Of a DNA stretch of 64,000 nucleotides, positions 52,280-60,648 are shown piece by piece. Source of the DNA: UBA7803 sp040219135 (GTDB taxonomy: Bacteria; Pseudomonadota; Gammaproteobacteria; Pseudomonadales; Azotimanducaceae). Position 1 is the stretch's first letter. Every line of letters begins with the position of its first letter. A model generated the notes under the pieces. It searched no databases and had not been told where the DNA came from. It saw only the letters and a program-made list of their open reading frames with translations. A program made the translations under genes and the position numbers. The stretch is taken from assembly GCA_040219135.1 (NCBI GenBank), contig JAVJTA010000011.1:310001-374000 (forward strand). The letters run 5' to 3'.

Positions 52280-53122
52280 TCACTCCCACCCGCCCGGTCT
52301 GCGACGCATGCCATGGGCACCACTGTAGGCTGACGGCTCGGGCGGGACCCATTCCCTCAGCAACGCCGGATCCACACGCCAGACATCCACCGCCAGCGGC
52401 CGGCAGACGTCGATCGGATCCCGTGCCTCCGGACCCCACAGCGGTATCGAGAGATCCCCGGCCGGGCACGTGGACAGCGCGCAAAGCAGATCTATCTCGG
52501 CGAAGAACTCGAGGTAGTCGCCGACCCGGGCCGGGCTCGCCTTCATGAAATACTGATCGTCGTCGTTCAACCCCGTGCACTGGAACACGTTCAACACGTC
52601 GTGGACGTCGAACTCGGTGAGCCCGAGGGGCGCCACCGCGCGTGCGAGATTCGAGTGACAGTGGTAGTCGAAGGACTCGCCGCTGAGCATCTGATTCACG
52701 TAGGGATCGCAGCGGCTGCCGAGCAGATCGTGCACACGCCCACCATCCGCATCAGTGCCATAACCTTCGAGCGTGTCGGCGATGATCGTGGCCAGCGGGC
52801 GCAGGTACGGCAGGTTCGACCACAACCGGTCGAAGGTCGAGACGTGTGCCCGTTGCAGTTGCCGGGTTCGGGCAGCCCACATGCGCTCGCGGGGGTTGTG
52901 CAGGTTCCACAGGTTCAGGTCGCCCACCTGCGGACCCTCGACGATGGAAACACGGAACACGTGCCCGGACGGCACCGGCCAGGCCCGCCCGCTACGGATC
53001 GGGATCACGAAGTGTTGCTCCGGGCGGCGGTCAGTCGATTCGGCGATCCGCGCGTAAAAATCCCGATCGATGTCCAGCGCGCCCGCGCGGCTGGCCTGAT
53101 AGGCCGGTGGGACATTGGCCAT
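52280..53122 (-). CDS. DUF1989 / urea carboxylase-associated family protein
   Basis: Protein of 280 aa. SGHVFRVSIVEGPQVGDLNLWN, FDRLWSNLPYLRPLATI and LLGSRCDPYVNQML together with FDYHCHSNLARAV and HDVLNVFQCTGL match the DUF1989 family, often next to urea carboxylase or aminomethyltransferase genes. Here no urea carboxylase is adjacent. ATG 53122 has AGGAGG upstream, better than 53161. Function unknown. Confidence 0.85.
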   Translation of the reverse strand: MANVPPAYQASRAGALDIDRDFYARIAESTDRRPEQHFVIPIRSGRAWPVPSGHVFRVSIVEGPQVGDLNLWNLHNPRERMWAARTRQLQRAHVSTFDRLWSNLPYLRPLATIIADTLEGYGTDADGGRVHDLLGSRCDPYVNQMLSGESFDYHCHSNLARAVAPLGLTEFDVHDVLNVFQCTGLNDDDQYFMKASPARVGDYLEFFAEIDLLCALSTCPAGDLSIPLWGPEARDPIDVCRPLAVDVWRVDPALLREWVPPEPSAYSGAHGMRRRPGGWE

Positions 53123-53320
53123 GCCATTCCTCCTCTCAAGGTCCGTGGGACTGTAAGGCATGGTCCGGCGAATGCGTACCGGCCATGGCTCCGCCTGCCG
53201 ATCGGAGGTGCAGACTGTCCCAGCGCTGGTCGTCTATGGGCCACGATAATCTGGGCAGCGTCGCTGAATCGGCGAGCGGAGGCGCCGAGTGGGAACAACC
53301 CCTTTCTCAAGCTGTTCGAC

Positions 53321-54556
53321 TCAGGGAAAAGACGCTCCTCGCGACTCCGGCTGTGATGTGTCCAAACGTCCGATCAGTTTGCCCACGGTTGGTGCCTGGA
53401 CGAACAGAGTGAACAGCACGACTGCGAAGACCAGAGACTGCACGGTCCACCAGTACGGCAGCTCGACAGGAATTGAAAGAACCAGGGCGATGGCTATGGC
53501 GCCCCTCAACCCTCCCCAGCCAAGCACCAGAGACCAGTTCGCGGGTATCGGACGCCGCGAGAACTGAGTCATCGCCGCGCATCCGTAGACTGCAGCAAAG
53601 CGCGCGACCGTCGCGACAGCAACTGCTACGAGCATTGCGAGCCATTGATCTCTGAACATGTCGACGGTAATGACCAGGCCCATCAATGCGAACAGCAACG
53701 TATTCATCAACAGGTTGAGCCAGTCCCAAGTGGCGCTTATGCCGCTGAGCATGGAATTCTTCTGCTCCCCCAGGCAGACCCGGGCGACGATCGCCGCAGT
53801 CATGACGGCCATGATGCCGGACACGTGAAAACTGTGCTCTGCCAGGTAGAAACTCCCGAACGCGCTGAAGACGAGAATCACTACGGCCGCAGATGGATTG
53901 CCGAGAAAGAGGACGCCAATGGAAGCCAACAGCCCCGCCACCAGGCCAGTCGCAATGCCGCCGAGGAAAACCGTGACGAAGTGCCCCGCTACAGACGCAG
54001 GCCCGGGTTCGTGCTGTGCCCACAACAACACGAGGCTGAACAGAACCACTGCAGTGGCATCATTGAACAGGCTCTCGCCTTCGAACAGAGTCGTCAGCTC
54101 TTCGTTCGCCCGCAATGCCTGCAGCTTGGCGACCACCGCGACGGGATCCGTCGCCGCCAGAATGGCCCCACTCAGCAATGCGGCCGCCCAGGGGAACCCC
54201 TGGGCATGGCCGATCCCGAAGTAGAGCCCGGCGCCCGTGACGGCGGCACAGATGATGACGCCCACGGTCGCCAGCAACACCGTTGGCACCAGCCAGCGCC
54301 TCAACAGCGGGGGCTTGATGTGCCACGCGGCTGCAAATATGAGCAATGGCAACATCACGAAGAACACCAGATCCCTCACATGATAGGCACGCAGGCCGAT
54401 GTCCAGGCCAAGAAAGGGAATGGCCAATCCGGCTGCCACACCCGCAAGCAGGCTTGCCAGCGTGACATCCAGCCGCGTCAACCGGTGAACGAATAGCCCG
54501 ACGATGGCTATGCCGCAGAAACTCAGGGTCTGGCCGATCAGCTCTGGCAGCATCAT
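53321..54556 (-). CDS. CPA1-type Na+/H+ antiporter
   Basis: Membrane protein of 411 aa with about 12 hydrophobic segments. LSGAILAATDPVAVVAKL and FEGESLFNDATAVVLF are the core motifs with the transport Asp residues. Start ATG at 54556 overlaps the glutamate synthase-like stop (ATGA). Last gene of the putative hvfA-doxX-als-aldH-glt-antiporter transcript; exchanges Na+ or K+ for protons, possibly under stress. Confidence 0.93.
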   Translation of the reverse strand: MMLPELIGQTLSFCGIAIVGLFVHRLTRLDVTLASLLAGVAAGLAIPFLGLDIGLRAYHVRDLVFFVMLPLLIFAAAWHIKPPLLRRWLVPTVLLATVGVIICAAVTGAGLYFGIGHAQGFPWAAALLSGAILAATDPVAVVAKLQALRANEELTTLFEGESLFNDATAVVLFSLVLLWAQHEPGPASVAGHFVTVFLGGIATGLVAGLLASIGVLFLGNPSAAVVILVFSAFGSFYLAEHSFHVSGIMAVMTAAIVARVCLGEQKNSMLSGISATWDWLNLLMNTLLFALMGLVITVDMFRDQWLAMLVAVAVATVARFAAVYGCAAMTQFSRRPIPANWSLVLGWGGLRGAIAIALVLSIPVELPYWWTVQSLVFAVVLFTLFVQAPTVGKLIGRLDTSQPESRGASFP

Positions 54557-56112
54557 GCTGCCGCCCCGGGTCTGTCTGTAACGATCATCGTCTCCGCTGC
54601 CACCGGCGGGGGAAACACCTGATCGACAGGTTCGGGTATGCCGACCTCGTTGATCAGCAACGCGTGATGGCGCTGCAATGCCCGCGGGTGTCCGACACCA
54701 CACGAATGCGCCAGCACGCAAACCTCGTAGCTGATGTTCTTCGCCAGGTTGCACACCCGTTCGGCTTTGTTGATCGGATCCAGGCCACGCTGGAGGTCCG
54801 GGTTGTGGGTCGTGATACCGGTCGGGCAGGTGTTCCTGTTGCACTGCAGTGCCTGAATGCACCCAAGGGCAAACATGAACGCGCGGGCCGAGACCACAAA
54901 ATCTGCACCCATGCACAGAGCCCACGCCACATCCGCAGGGTTGATCAGTTTTCCCGAGGCAATGATCTTGATCCGCTGGCGCAGCCCATAGGCCGTCAAC
55001 GTGTCCACCACCAGAGGCAGACTTCGGCGAATCGGCTGACCCACATAGTCCATCAGACTCTGCGGCGCAGCGCCGGTACCACCATCCGCGCTGTCGATCG
55101 TGATGAAGTCCGGCGCGTCCTGCGGCCCACGCCGTAGAATCGCACTGCACATCTCGTCCAGCCATCCGGTGTTGCCAACGACCGTCTTGAACCCGACCGG
55201 CTTTCCGGTGAGCTCTCGGATGTATGCCACTCGATCGAGCAGGTTTTCGACACACCGTATGTCCGTGTGGCCGTTGGGGCTGATCGAGTCTTTGCCTTCG
55301 GGAATTCCCCGAATGGCCGAGATCTCCGCAGTGACCTTGCTGCCCGGCAGAATCCCACCCTTGCCAGGTTTGGCCCCCTGGCTCATCTTGATCTCGAACA
55401 TGCGCACCTGCTCGATGGCGGCGAGTTCGCGCAGACGCTCATCGGACAACTCACCTTCAGGCGTCCGTACACCGTACTTGGCTGTTCCAATCTGGAACAC
55501 GATGTCGCAACCGCCCTCCAGGTGATAGGGCGAGAGCCCGCCTTCACCGGTGTTCATCCAGATGCCGGCCCGGGCCGCACCATGAGAAAGAGCCCTTACG
55601 GCTGGAACCGAAATGGCGCCGAAACTCATTCCAGAGATGTTGATCAGGCTGTTCGTCGTGTATGGCTCCCTGGCGAAACCCTCCCCGATACTGACTTCAC
55701 TGACCGGAACGGCATCCTCGGCCAGGGTCGGAAACAGGCAGTTGAGGAAGATGATGTCGCCCGGTTGATTCAGAGGACGGGTGGACCCGAAGGCAATGGT
55801 GGAGTCGACGTTCTTCGCCGCACGATACACCCAGCTGCGCTGGGCTCGATTGAACGGCAGCTCGTCTCGATCCAGGGCGAAGAAGTACTGGCGGAAGAAC
55901 TCGCCAAGGTGCTCGAAGAAGTACCTGAAGCGGCCTACCACCGGATAGTTGCGCCGGATGGCCTGGGCCGTCTGATTGACGTCGGCCAGGTACATATAGA
56001 TCACCATCAGCAGGCCCAGGCCGAGCAGGAACAGGAACAGCAGCGTGCTGACTTCCAACACCTTCAAGGTGAGTGCCTGAATCTGATCTACGTTTTCCAT
56101 GACGTTTTCCAT
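54553..56112 (-). CDS. FMN-binding glutamate synthase-like protein, membrane-anchored
   Basis: Protein of 519 aa. A hydrophobic N-terminal segment (LEVSTLLFLFLLGLGLLMVIYMYL) anchors a glutamate-synthase-like FMN barrel: LINISGMSFGAISVPAV, KPGKGGILPG, TIDSADGGTGAAP, CNRNTCPTGITTHNP. The glutaminase and iron-sulphur-binding N-terminal domains of GltB are absent, so it cannot be complete glutamate synthase; archaeal-type and orphan family members are known. Coupled to the antiporter and 45 bp from the aldehyde dehydrogenase. Confidence 0.87.
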   Translation of the reverse strand: MENVMENVDQIQALTLKVLEVSTLLFLFLLGLGLLMVIYMYLADVNQTAQAIRRNYPVVGRFRYFFEHLGEFFRQYFFALDRDELPFNRAQRSWVYRAAKNVDSTIAFGSTRPLNQPGDIIFLNCLFPTLAEDAVPVSEVSIGEGFAREPYTTNSLINISGMSFGAISVPAVRALSHGAARAGIWMNTGEGGLSPYHLEGGCDIVFQIGTAKYGVRTPEGELSDERLRELAAIEQVRMFEIKMSQGAKPGKGGILPGSKVTAEISAIRGIPEGKDSISPNGHTDIRCVENLLDRVAYIRELTGKPVGFKTVVGNTGWLDEMCSAILRRGPQDAPDFITIDSADGGTGAAPQSLMDYVGQPIRRSLPLVVDTLTAYGLRQRIKIIASGKLINPADVAWALCMGADFVVSARAFMFALGCIQALQCNRNTCPTGITTHNPDLQRGLDPINKAERVCNLAKNISYEVCVLAHSCGVGHPRALQRHHALLINEVGIPEPVDQVFPPPVAAETMIVTDRPGAAA

Positions 56113-56157
56113 TGCTCTTGCTCCGTTTCTCGACTCTTTGGGCGAGCCAGTGGGCGA

Positions 56158-57627
56158 TCACAGCTTCCCCGGGTTCATGACCAGCATCTTCTGGACCTGC
56201 ATCTCCCGTATGGAGAATGGGATGCCTCCCACTCCCAGACCGGACTGATGCAGTCCTGCGAAGGGCATACCATCCGTTCTGAAGGCGCTATGGTCGTTGT
56301 GCACGACTGCCGAGGCGTCAAGGCGCCGATACACGTGCATCGCGAGATCAAGATCCCGGGTAAACACCGCACCCTGGAAGGCAAAGGGCACGCTGTTGGC
56401 TTCGTCGATCGCATCGTCCAGTACGTCGTAGCCGTAGACACAGACCACCGGTCCGAAGACCTCCAACCGGCTCACCTTGGCCGTTGACGGCGGATTGAGC
56501 AGCACCGTGCACTCATAACCGGACCTGCCGCGCTGCCTGCCGCCCGACAGGCATGTGGCACCCTCGGCGACAGCTTCCATGACCCAGCTGTGTACGCGGT
56601 CGACTTCCTCCGGCCGGATTAGAGGCCCGACCTGGGTGCGACTGTCAGTCGGATCTCCCAGCCGCAACTCGCCTGCCCTGCGGGCCAGCGTTGCGGCAAA
56701 TTCCTGCACATGGCCGCGTGGTACGTAGACACGCTGAACGGAGACGCAGACCTGACCCGCGTGATAGAACCCCCCTTTTAGAACCGCTTCCAGCGCCAGT
56801 TCACGATCCGCGTCCTTCGCGAGAATCACAGGCGCACAGCCGCCGTGTTCCAGCGCACACCGCGTTCCCGGGGAAAGCTTCGAGCGCAGCATCCAGCCGA
56901 TCTTCGAACTGCCGATGAAGCTGAGCATTCCGACCCGATCGTCGGTGACCAGCTTCTCGGCGACAGGAATAGCCGCGGTCGTGACCACCTGAGCCCAGCT
57001 TCGCGGGAGTCCCGCCTGATGGAGCATCTGCACGAAGCGCAGGCAGGACAATGGCGTATCCGGTGCCGGCTTGACGATGACCGGACAACCGGCCGCAACC
57101 GCCGAAGCCACCTGGTGCACCACCAAGTTCAAAGGATGATTGAAGGCGCTGACGGCAACCACCACACCGATGGGCTCGTGGGTGGTGAACGCAACTCGAT
57201 CCTGCGCAGGATCGGCCACGCCCATGGGAATCACCTCCCCGGCATGCGTCCTTATCTCGTTCACGGCGAGACGAATCGTGTCGATAGCCCGCGCCACCTC
57301 CACGTGCGAGTCGGTCAGGGGTTTTCCCGCCTCTCTGCTGACGAGCATCGCCAGATGCGCATGCTCTTTGGTCATGATCCGTGCTGCACGCTCGAGGACC
57401 CCTGTGCGTTCGTACGGCGGCAGCCAGCGATCCCGATCACAGTACATTCGGTAGGCCGTCTGCAGAGCCCGATCGACATGAGCCACGCCACAGGTGTCGA
57501 CGGTCGCTATCAGCTCGCCCTCGTATGGCGCGATGACCTTCATCGAACCTTCGGGATCCAGGTCGTCGGCCAGCAACAGCGTCCAGTGGGTGCCAAGCAC
57601 CGATGTTTCAGCCGTCAGTTCGAGCAC
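56158..57627 (-). CDS. NAD(P)+-dependent aldehyde dehydrogenase
   Basis: Protein of 489 aa. Catalytic Cys294 in GQVCVSV, general base Glu260 in ALEHGGC, N163 in FNHPLNL, and the Rossmann loop FIGSSKIGW. GTG at 57627 is used because GGGGAATTG precedes it and homologous N-termini begin VLELTAE; it overlaps the acetolactate-synthase-like gene by 13 bp. A TPP enzyme and an aldehyde dehydrogenase side by side suggest that an aldehyde made by the former is oxidised (inference). Confidence 0.92.
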   Translation of the reverse strand: MLELTAETSVLGTHWTLLLADDLDPEGSMKVIAPYEGELIATVDTCGVAHVDRALQTAYRMYCDRDRWLPPYERTGVLERAARIMTKEHAHLAMLVSREAGKPLTDSHVEVARAIDTIRLAVNEIRTHAGEVIPMGVADPAQDRVAFTTHEPIGVVVAVSAFNHPLNLVVHQVASAVAAGCPVIVKPAPDTPLSCLRFVQMLHQAGLPRSWAQVVTTAAIPVAEKLVTDDRVGMLSFIGSSKIGWMLRSKLSPGTRCALEHGGCAPVILAKDADRELALEAVLKGGFYHAGQVCVSVQRVYVPRGHVQEFAATLARRAGELRLGDPTDSRTQVGPLIRPEEVDRVHSWVMEAVAEGATCLSGGRQRGRSGYECTVLLNPPSTAKVSRLEVFGPVVCVYGYDVLDDAIDEANSVPFAFQGAVFTRDLDLAMHVYRRLDASAVVHNDHSAFRTDGMPFAGLHQSGLGVGGIPFSIREMQVQKMLVMNPGKL

Positions 57628-59270
57628 GTCAATTCCCCCAGCTTTCTGGTCAGCAGAGCGTTCTCCCGATAGTCGATCGGGAGAGTCACCAGGCTGGGGC
57701 CGGCTTCGTGGACGGCAGTCGTGAGCACCTGCTTCAACTGAATGCTGTCTTCCACGCGATGGCCATGCCATCCAAACGATGAGGCGAGCTGCAGCCAGTC
57801 GGGATTATCGAAGGAAAGATCGGTATGACGACCGAACTGATCCTGCTGCTTCCAGGCGATCAGCCCGTAGGCGCGGTCTTCCCACACCATCACGGTTATG
57901 TTGCTGTTCAGACGCCTGGCCGTTTCCATCTCCTGCACGTTCATCAGGAAACCGCCGTCACCAGCGATCGCCAGCACTGCCCGATCGGGATAGACGAGAC
58001 TCGCGGCTATAGCCCCAGGCAAAGCGAACCCCATGGAGCAGAAGCCGTTCGGGATCAAGCACGTGTTGGGCTGGTGACAGTGGTAGTGACGGGCGATCCA
58101 CATTTTGTGTGCGCCCACGTCGGAGAGCAGAATGCCCTCTGCACCCAGGACCTCGCGCACGTCCCAGAGCACTTTCTGAGGTCGAATCGTGCCAGTCGTT
58201 TCGTCGTACCTGTGCTCCGCAAGATCCGCAGACATCTCGGCACGAATGCATCGCTGCCGCCGCAGATCGTACTTCGGAGCGGCCGCCGGCGCCGCGAATC
58301 GCTCGTTGAGCATCCAGAGCGTGTGCGCGAGGTCGCCGACCAGTTCAATGGCCGGATCGTAGTGGGCGTCGATCTCGGCAGGCAGGAAGTCCGCGTGGAC
58401 GATCGTCTTGTCGCCATCGGGGTTCCAGAGACGGGGGTGGTACTCGACCATGTCCAGACCAAGGGTTATCACCAGATCCGCTTCGTCTATCGCGCCGTTC
58501 GCCCGGTCTTTTCTGCCAAGACCCACCGTGTAGAGGCAGTAGTCCGCATCCATGTCCACGGCTCCTTTGGCCATGAACGTGCTGATCACACCGATGCCAG
58601 TGCGTTCACTCAACAATCGGAGTTGCTTGCTGGCGCGCCGACGAATGCAGCCGTTGCCAGCCACAATGACCGGGCAGCGTGCCGCCTTGATCAGGCTGAA
58701 CGCCCGCTCCATGACTTTGTCGTCCACAACCGGACGGCGAAACCGCTTCGGGCTCAATGGCCGCGCATCCACGTCCAGCCCGGCCAGATCCTCGGGCAAC
58801 TCGATATGGACCGCTCCGGGTTTCTCGGTGCGCGCCAGTCTTACGGCTTTACGAACGATTTCCGGAATGGTTTCCACGTCTCGAACACTCGTGGCCCATT
58901 TTGTCACCGGTGTGAACATGTCCACCACATCCATGATCTGGTGCGACTCCTTGTGCAGCCGGCTCATCGAACCCTGTCCGGTCAGAACCAGGACCGGTGC
59001 TCGATCCATGTTGGCGTCAGCGACGCCGGTGATCAGATTGGTTGCACCTGGCCCTAGCGTGCCCAGGCAACAGGCCGGATTTCCGGTGAGCCGGCCGTAG
59101 ACTTCTGCCATGAACGCGGCACCCTGTTCGTGCCGGGTCAGGACGAATCTGATGGAACTCGACTGCTCGAGGGACAGCGCGAAGTCCGCGTTCTCTTCTC
59201 CGGGTATCCCGAACACGTACTCGATGCCTTCTTCTTCCAGGCACCTCACAAAAAGGTCTGAAGCTTTCAC
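57615..59270 (-). CDS. Thiamine-diphosphate enzyme, acetolactate synthase large-subunit-like
   Basis: Protein of 551 aa with the three TPP-enzyme domains. RHEQGAAFMAE carries the proton-relay Glu48, LGTLGPGATNLITG the pyrimidine-binding region, and IAGDGGFLMNVQEMETA the diphosphate/Mg motif (GDG-N). No small regulatory subunit is adjacent, as in catabolic AlsS-type enzymes or in glyoxylate carboligases. GTG 59270 gives the family start VKASDLFVRCLEEEG; longer starts to 59327 exist. 79 bp after doxX. Confidence 0.88.
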   Translation of the reverse strand: MKASDLFVRCLEEEGIEYVFGIPGEENADFALSLEQSSSIRFVLTRHEQGAAFMAEVYGRLTGNPACCLGTLGPGATNLITGVADANMDRAPVLVLTGQGSMSRLHKESHQIMDVVDMFTPVTKWATSVRDVETIPEIVRKAVRLARTEKPGAVHIELPEDLAGLDVDARPLSPKRFRRPVVDDKVMERAFSLIKAARCPVIVAGNGCIRRRASKQLRLLSERTGIGVISTFMAKGAVDMDADYCLYTVGLGRKDRANGAIDEADLVITLGLDMVEYHPRLWNPDGDKTIVHADFLPAEIDAHYDPAIELVGDLAHTLWMLNERFAAPAAAPKYDLRRQRCIRAEMSADLAEHRYDETTGTIRPQKVLWDVREVLGAEGILLSDVGAHKMWIARHYHCHQPNTCLIPNGFCSMGFALPGAIAASLVYPDRAVLAIAGDGGFLMNVQEMETARRLNSNITVMVWEDRAYGLIAWKQQDQFGRHTDLSFDNPDWLQLASSFGWHGHRVEDSIQLKQVLTTAVHEAGPSLVTLPIDYRENALLTRKLGELTCSN

Positions 59271-59349
59271 ATTCGTACTCTCTGTATTCACGGCCTCAGC
59301 CGATGGTTGGGGACGGGCTCCGATCAACGACGTCTCGGTTGAAGCGCGA

Positions 59350-59892
59350 TCACGCCGGTTGCAACAGACTCACATCCGATTTCCCGTTGCCTCTGGACCG
59401 AGCGACCAGACGCGCGACGAGATGGTCCGCGCTCAGTTTCCCGGGCCCGACAAACAGAAGCGGAACAAGCATCGCCAGATACAACGCTGGTAGCTTGTAG
59501 TTGCCGAAGCCCTTGTCCGAAATCGAATAACCCTGCAGCAGTTCGGAAAGCGTGCTCCACTCGCCCGGCCAGTGCACTGCAGCAGTCGCAACGACGGTAA
59601 GGACGATCAGCGAGAAACTGAAAAAGCGCGTACCTAACCCGACGAGGATCGCGACTCCACCAATCAGCTCCACGTAAGTCGCCAGAGTCCAGCTGATTTC
59701 GGTTGGAACGACATCAAACGGAAACGGAAAGTTGCTCTGAATCTGGGTAAACCAGTTGCTTCCCTGGTACTTCATCAATCCTGCCTCGAAGAACTCCCAC
59801 GCCAGCAGGATCCTCAGTCCCAGAGGTGCGAGGTACGTACCGCTGTGCTCCAACGATCTCCTCACGGAATGCCATGTGCTTACGATGTTCAC
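59350..59892 (-). CDS. DoxX-family membrane protein (HvfD-like)
   Basis: Protein of 180 aa with four hydrophobic segments (LGLRILLAWEFFEAGLM, LATYVELIGGVAILVGLG, FFSFSLIVLTVVATAAV, LPALYLAMLVPLLFVGPG), the DoxX arrangement. In Haemophilus-type hvfABCD loci, a DoxX protein (HvfD) accompanies the metallophore precursor HvfA. Here it follows the HvfA-like gene by 91 bp. Role in the family: thiol/quinone-linked or unknown. Confidence 0.88.
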   Translation of the reverse strand: MNIVSTWHSVRRSLEHSGTYLAPLGLRILLAWEFFEAGLMKYQGSNWFTQIQSNFPFPFDVVPTEISWTLATYVELIGGVAILVGLGTRFFSFSLIVLTVVATAAVHWPGEWSTLSELLQGYSISDKGFGNYKLPALYLAMLVPLLFVGPGKLSADHLVARLVARSRGNGKSDVSLLQPA

Positions 59893-59983
59893 GATCGGTG
59901 CTCCTGGTCCAGTTTGGTCTGCGGAAATGCCGGCGACCGAATCCCGCAGGACCCAAGCCGCCCGACACGGCCGAATCGTTCAA

Positions 59984-60331
59984 TCAGGCAGCGCCGCCGC
60001 ACTTGCCTTCGCCGCACTTGCCTTCCTCGGGAGTCTTGTTGCCGCCGCACTTGCCTTCGCCACACTTACCTTCTTCGGAGGACTTGTCGCCCCCGCACTT
60101 GCCTTCGCCGCACTTGCCTTCGTCCGAAGACTTGTCGCCCCCGCACTTGCCTTCGCCGCACTTGCCCTCGTGGGTTTTCTCGGCCGCAGCCAACATGTAG
60201 CCACCATCGAGCACGTCTGCTTTGAAGACGCCGCTGTCGGCCGCTGCGTGGTGAATGGCTCCGCACGCGGCCAGGGTCGCGCCGATGGCCAGGGCCAGCG
60301 TGCTGGATCTGCTCGATTTGCATTTCGTCAT
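59984..60331 (-). CDS. hvfA: HvfA-like EGKCG-repeat copper metallophore precursor (RiPP)
   Basis: Protein of 115 aa: N-terminal signal peptide (through about residue 31), a 20-residue linker, then four 16-residue repeats, each with two EGKCG motifs, giving eight motifs with Cys at 58, 63, 74, 79, 90, 95, 106 and 111. As recalled, HvfA-type peptides carry such motifs, whose Cys are turned into oxazolone/thioamide groups by HvfB (DUF692/MNIO) and HvfC (DUF2063) to bind copper. Neither modifying gene is in this window. The 48-bp periodicity in DNA reflects the repeats. Transcribed from the sigma-54-like promoter at 60427. Confidence 0.78.
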   Translation of the reverse strand: MTKCKSSRSSTLALAIGATLAACGAIHHAAADSGVFKADVLDGGYMLAAAEKTHEGKCGEGKCGGDKSSDEGKCGEGKCGGDKSSEEGKCGEGKCGGNKTPEEGKCGEGKCGGAA

Positions 60332-60426
60332 CGTCGTTTCTCACTCTTGGTAATGGGAAAGTCATCCATCGAGTGCGCTCCCTTGAAGGACTCAGCCTCA
60401 TCCAGGCTCGCATTCGCATCTGGTGT

Positions 60427-60442
60427 TGCAGATCGCGTGCCA
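60427..60442 (-). promoter_or_regulatory. Sigma-54 (-24/-12) promoter for the hvfA-doxX operon
   Basis: On the minus strand: TGGCACGCGATCTGCA, consensus TGGCACG-N4-TTGCW with one mismatch (CTGC). It lies about 95 bp before the HvfA start, predicts initiation near 60416, and stands beside a divergent sigma-54 activator gene. Confidence 0.65.
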
Positions 60443-60525
60443 GAACTGCCGACAGGGCTTTTCTTCAATTCAATCAACGAGCTAGGGTCTGCCCCGGCAC
60501 GAAGCGGAACTCACGGATTCCGATG

Positions 60526-60562
60526 TCTCGCGGGATTTCCTTACGGGATCTCGCGATCGAGA
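60526..60562. promoter_or_regulatory. Paired TCTCGCG boxes, candidate activator binding sites
   Basis: TCTCGCG occurs at 60526-60532 and again at 60549-60555, 23 bp apart, the second inside TCTCGCGATCGAGA. They are about 85-120 bp upstream of the -24 element on the hvfA side, where sigma-54 activator sites usually sit. Confidence 0.35.
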
Positions 60563-60648
60563 CGCCGTGCCGGAACTTTGAAAGGCTTGTCAAACGTGTA
60601 TTCTGAAAGAGCCGTCATCGCAGGTCCGGCCTTTGTGAATGGGTAGAG

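Larger units (their letters stand above)
60332..60648. other. Divergent regulatory region between hvfA-like gene and sigma-54 activator, 317 bp
   Basis: No gene recognised. Contains the near-consensus -24/-12 promoter for the hvfA operon (60427-60442), duplicated TCTCGCG boxes (60526-60562) and a TTGAAA/TATTCT pair with 15-bp spacing (about 60577-60603) that could weakly drive the activator gene. Confidence 0.6.

Noticed and set aside
59984..60165. 48-bp periodic DNA considered as a CRISPR or satellite array.
   Set aside because: The periodicity is fully explained by the coding repeats of the EGKCG peptide; there are no unique spacers.
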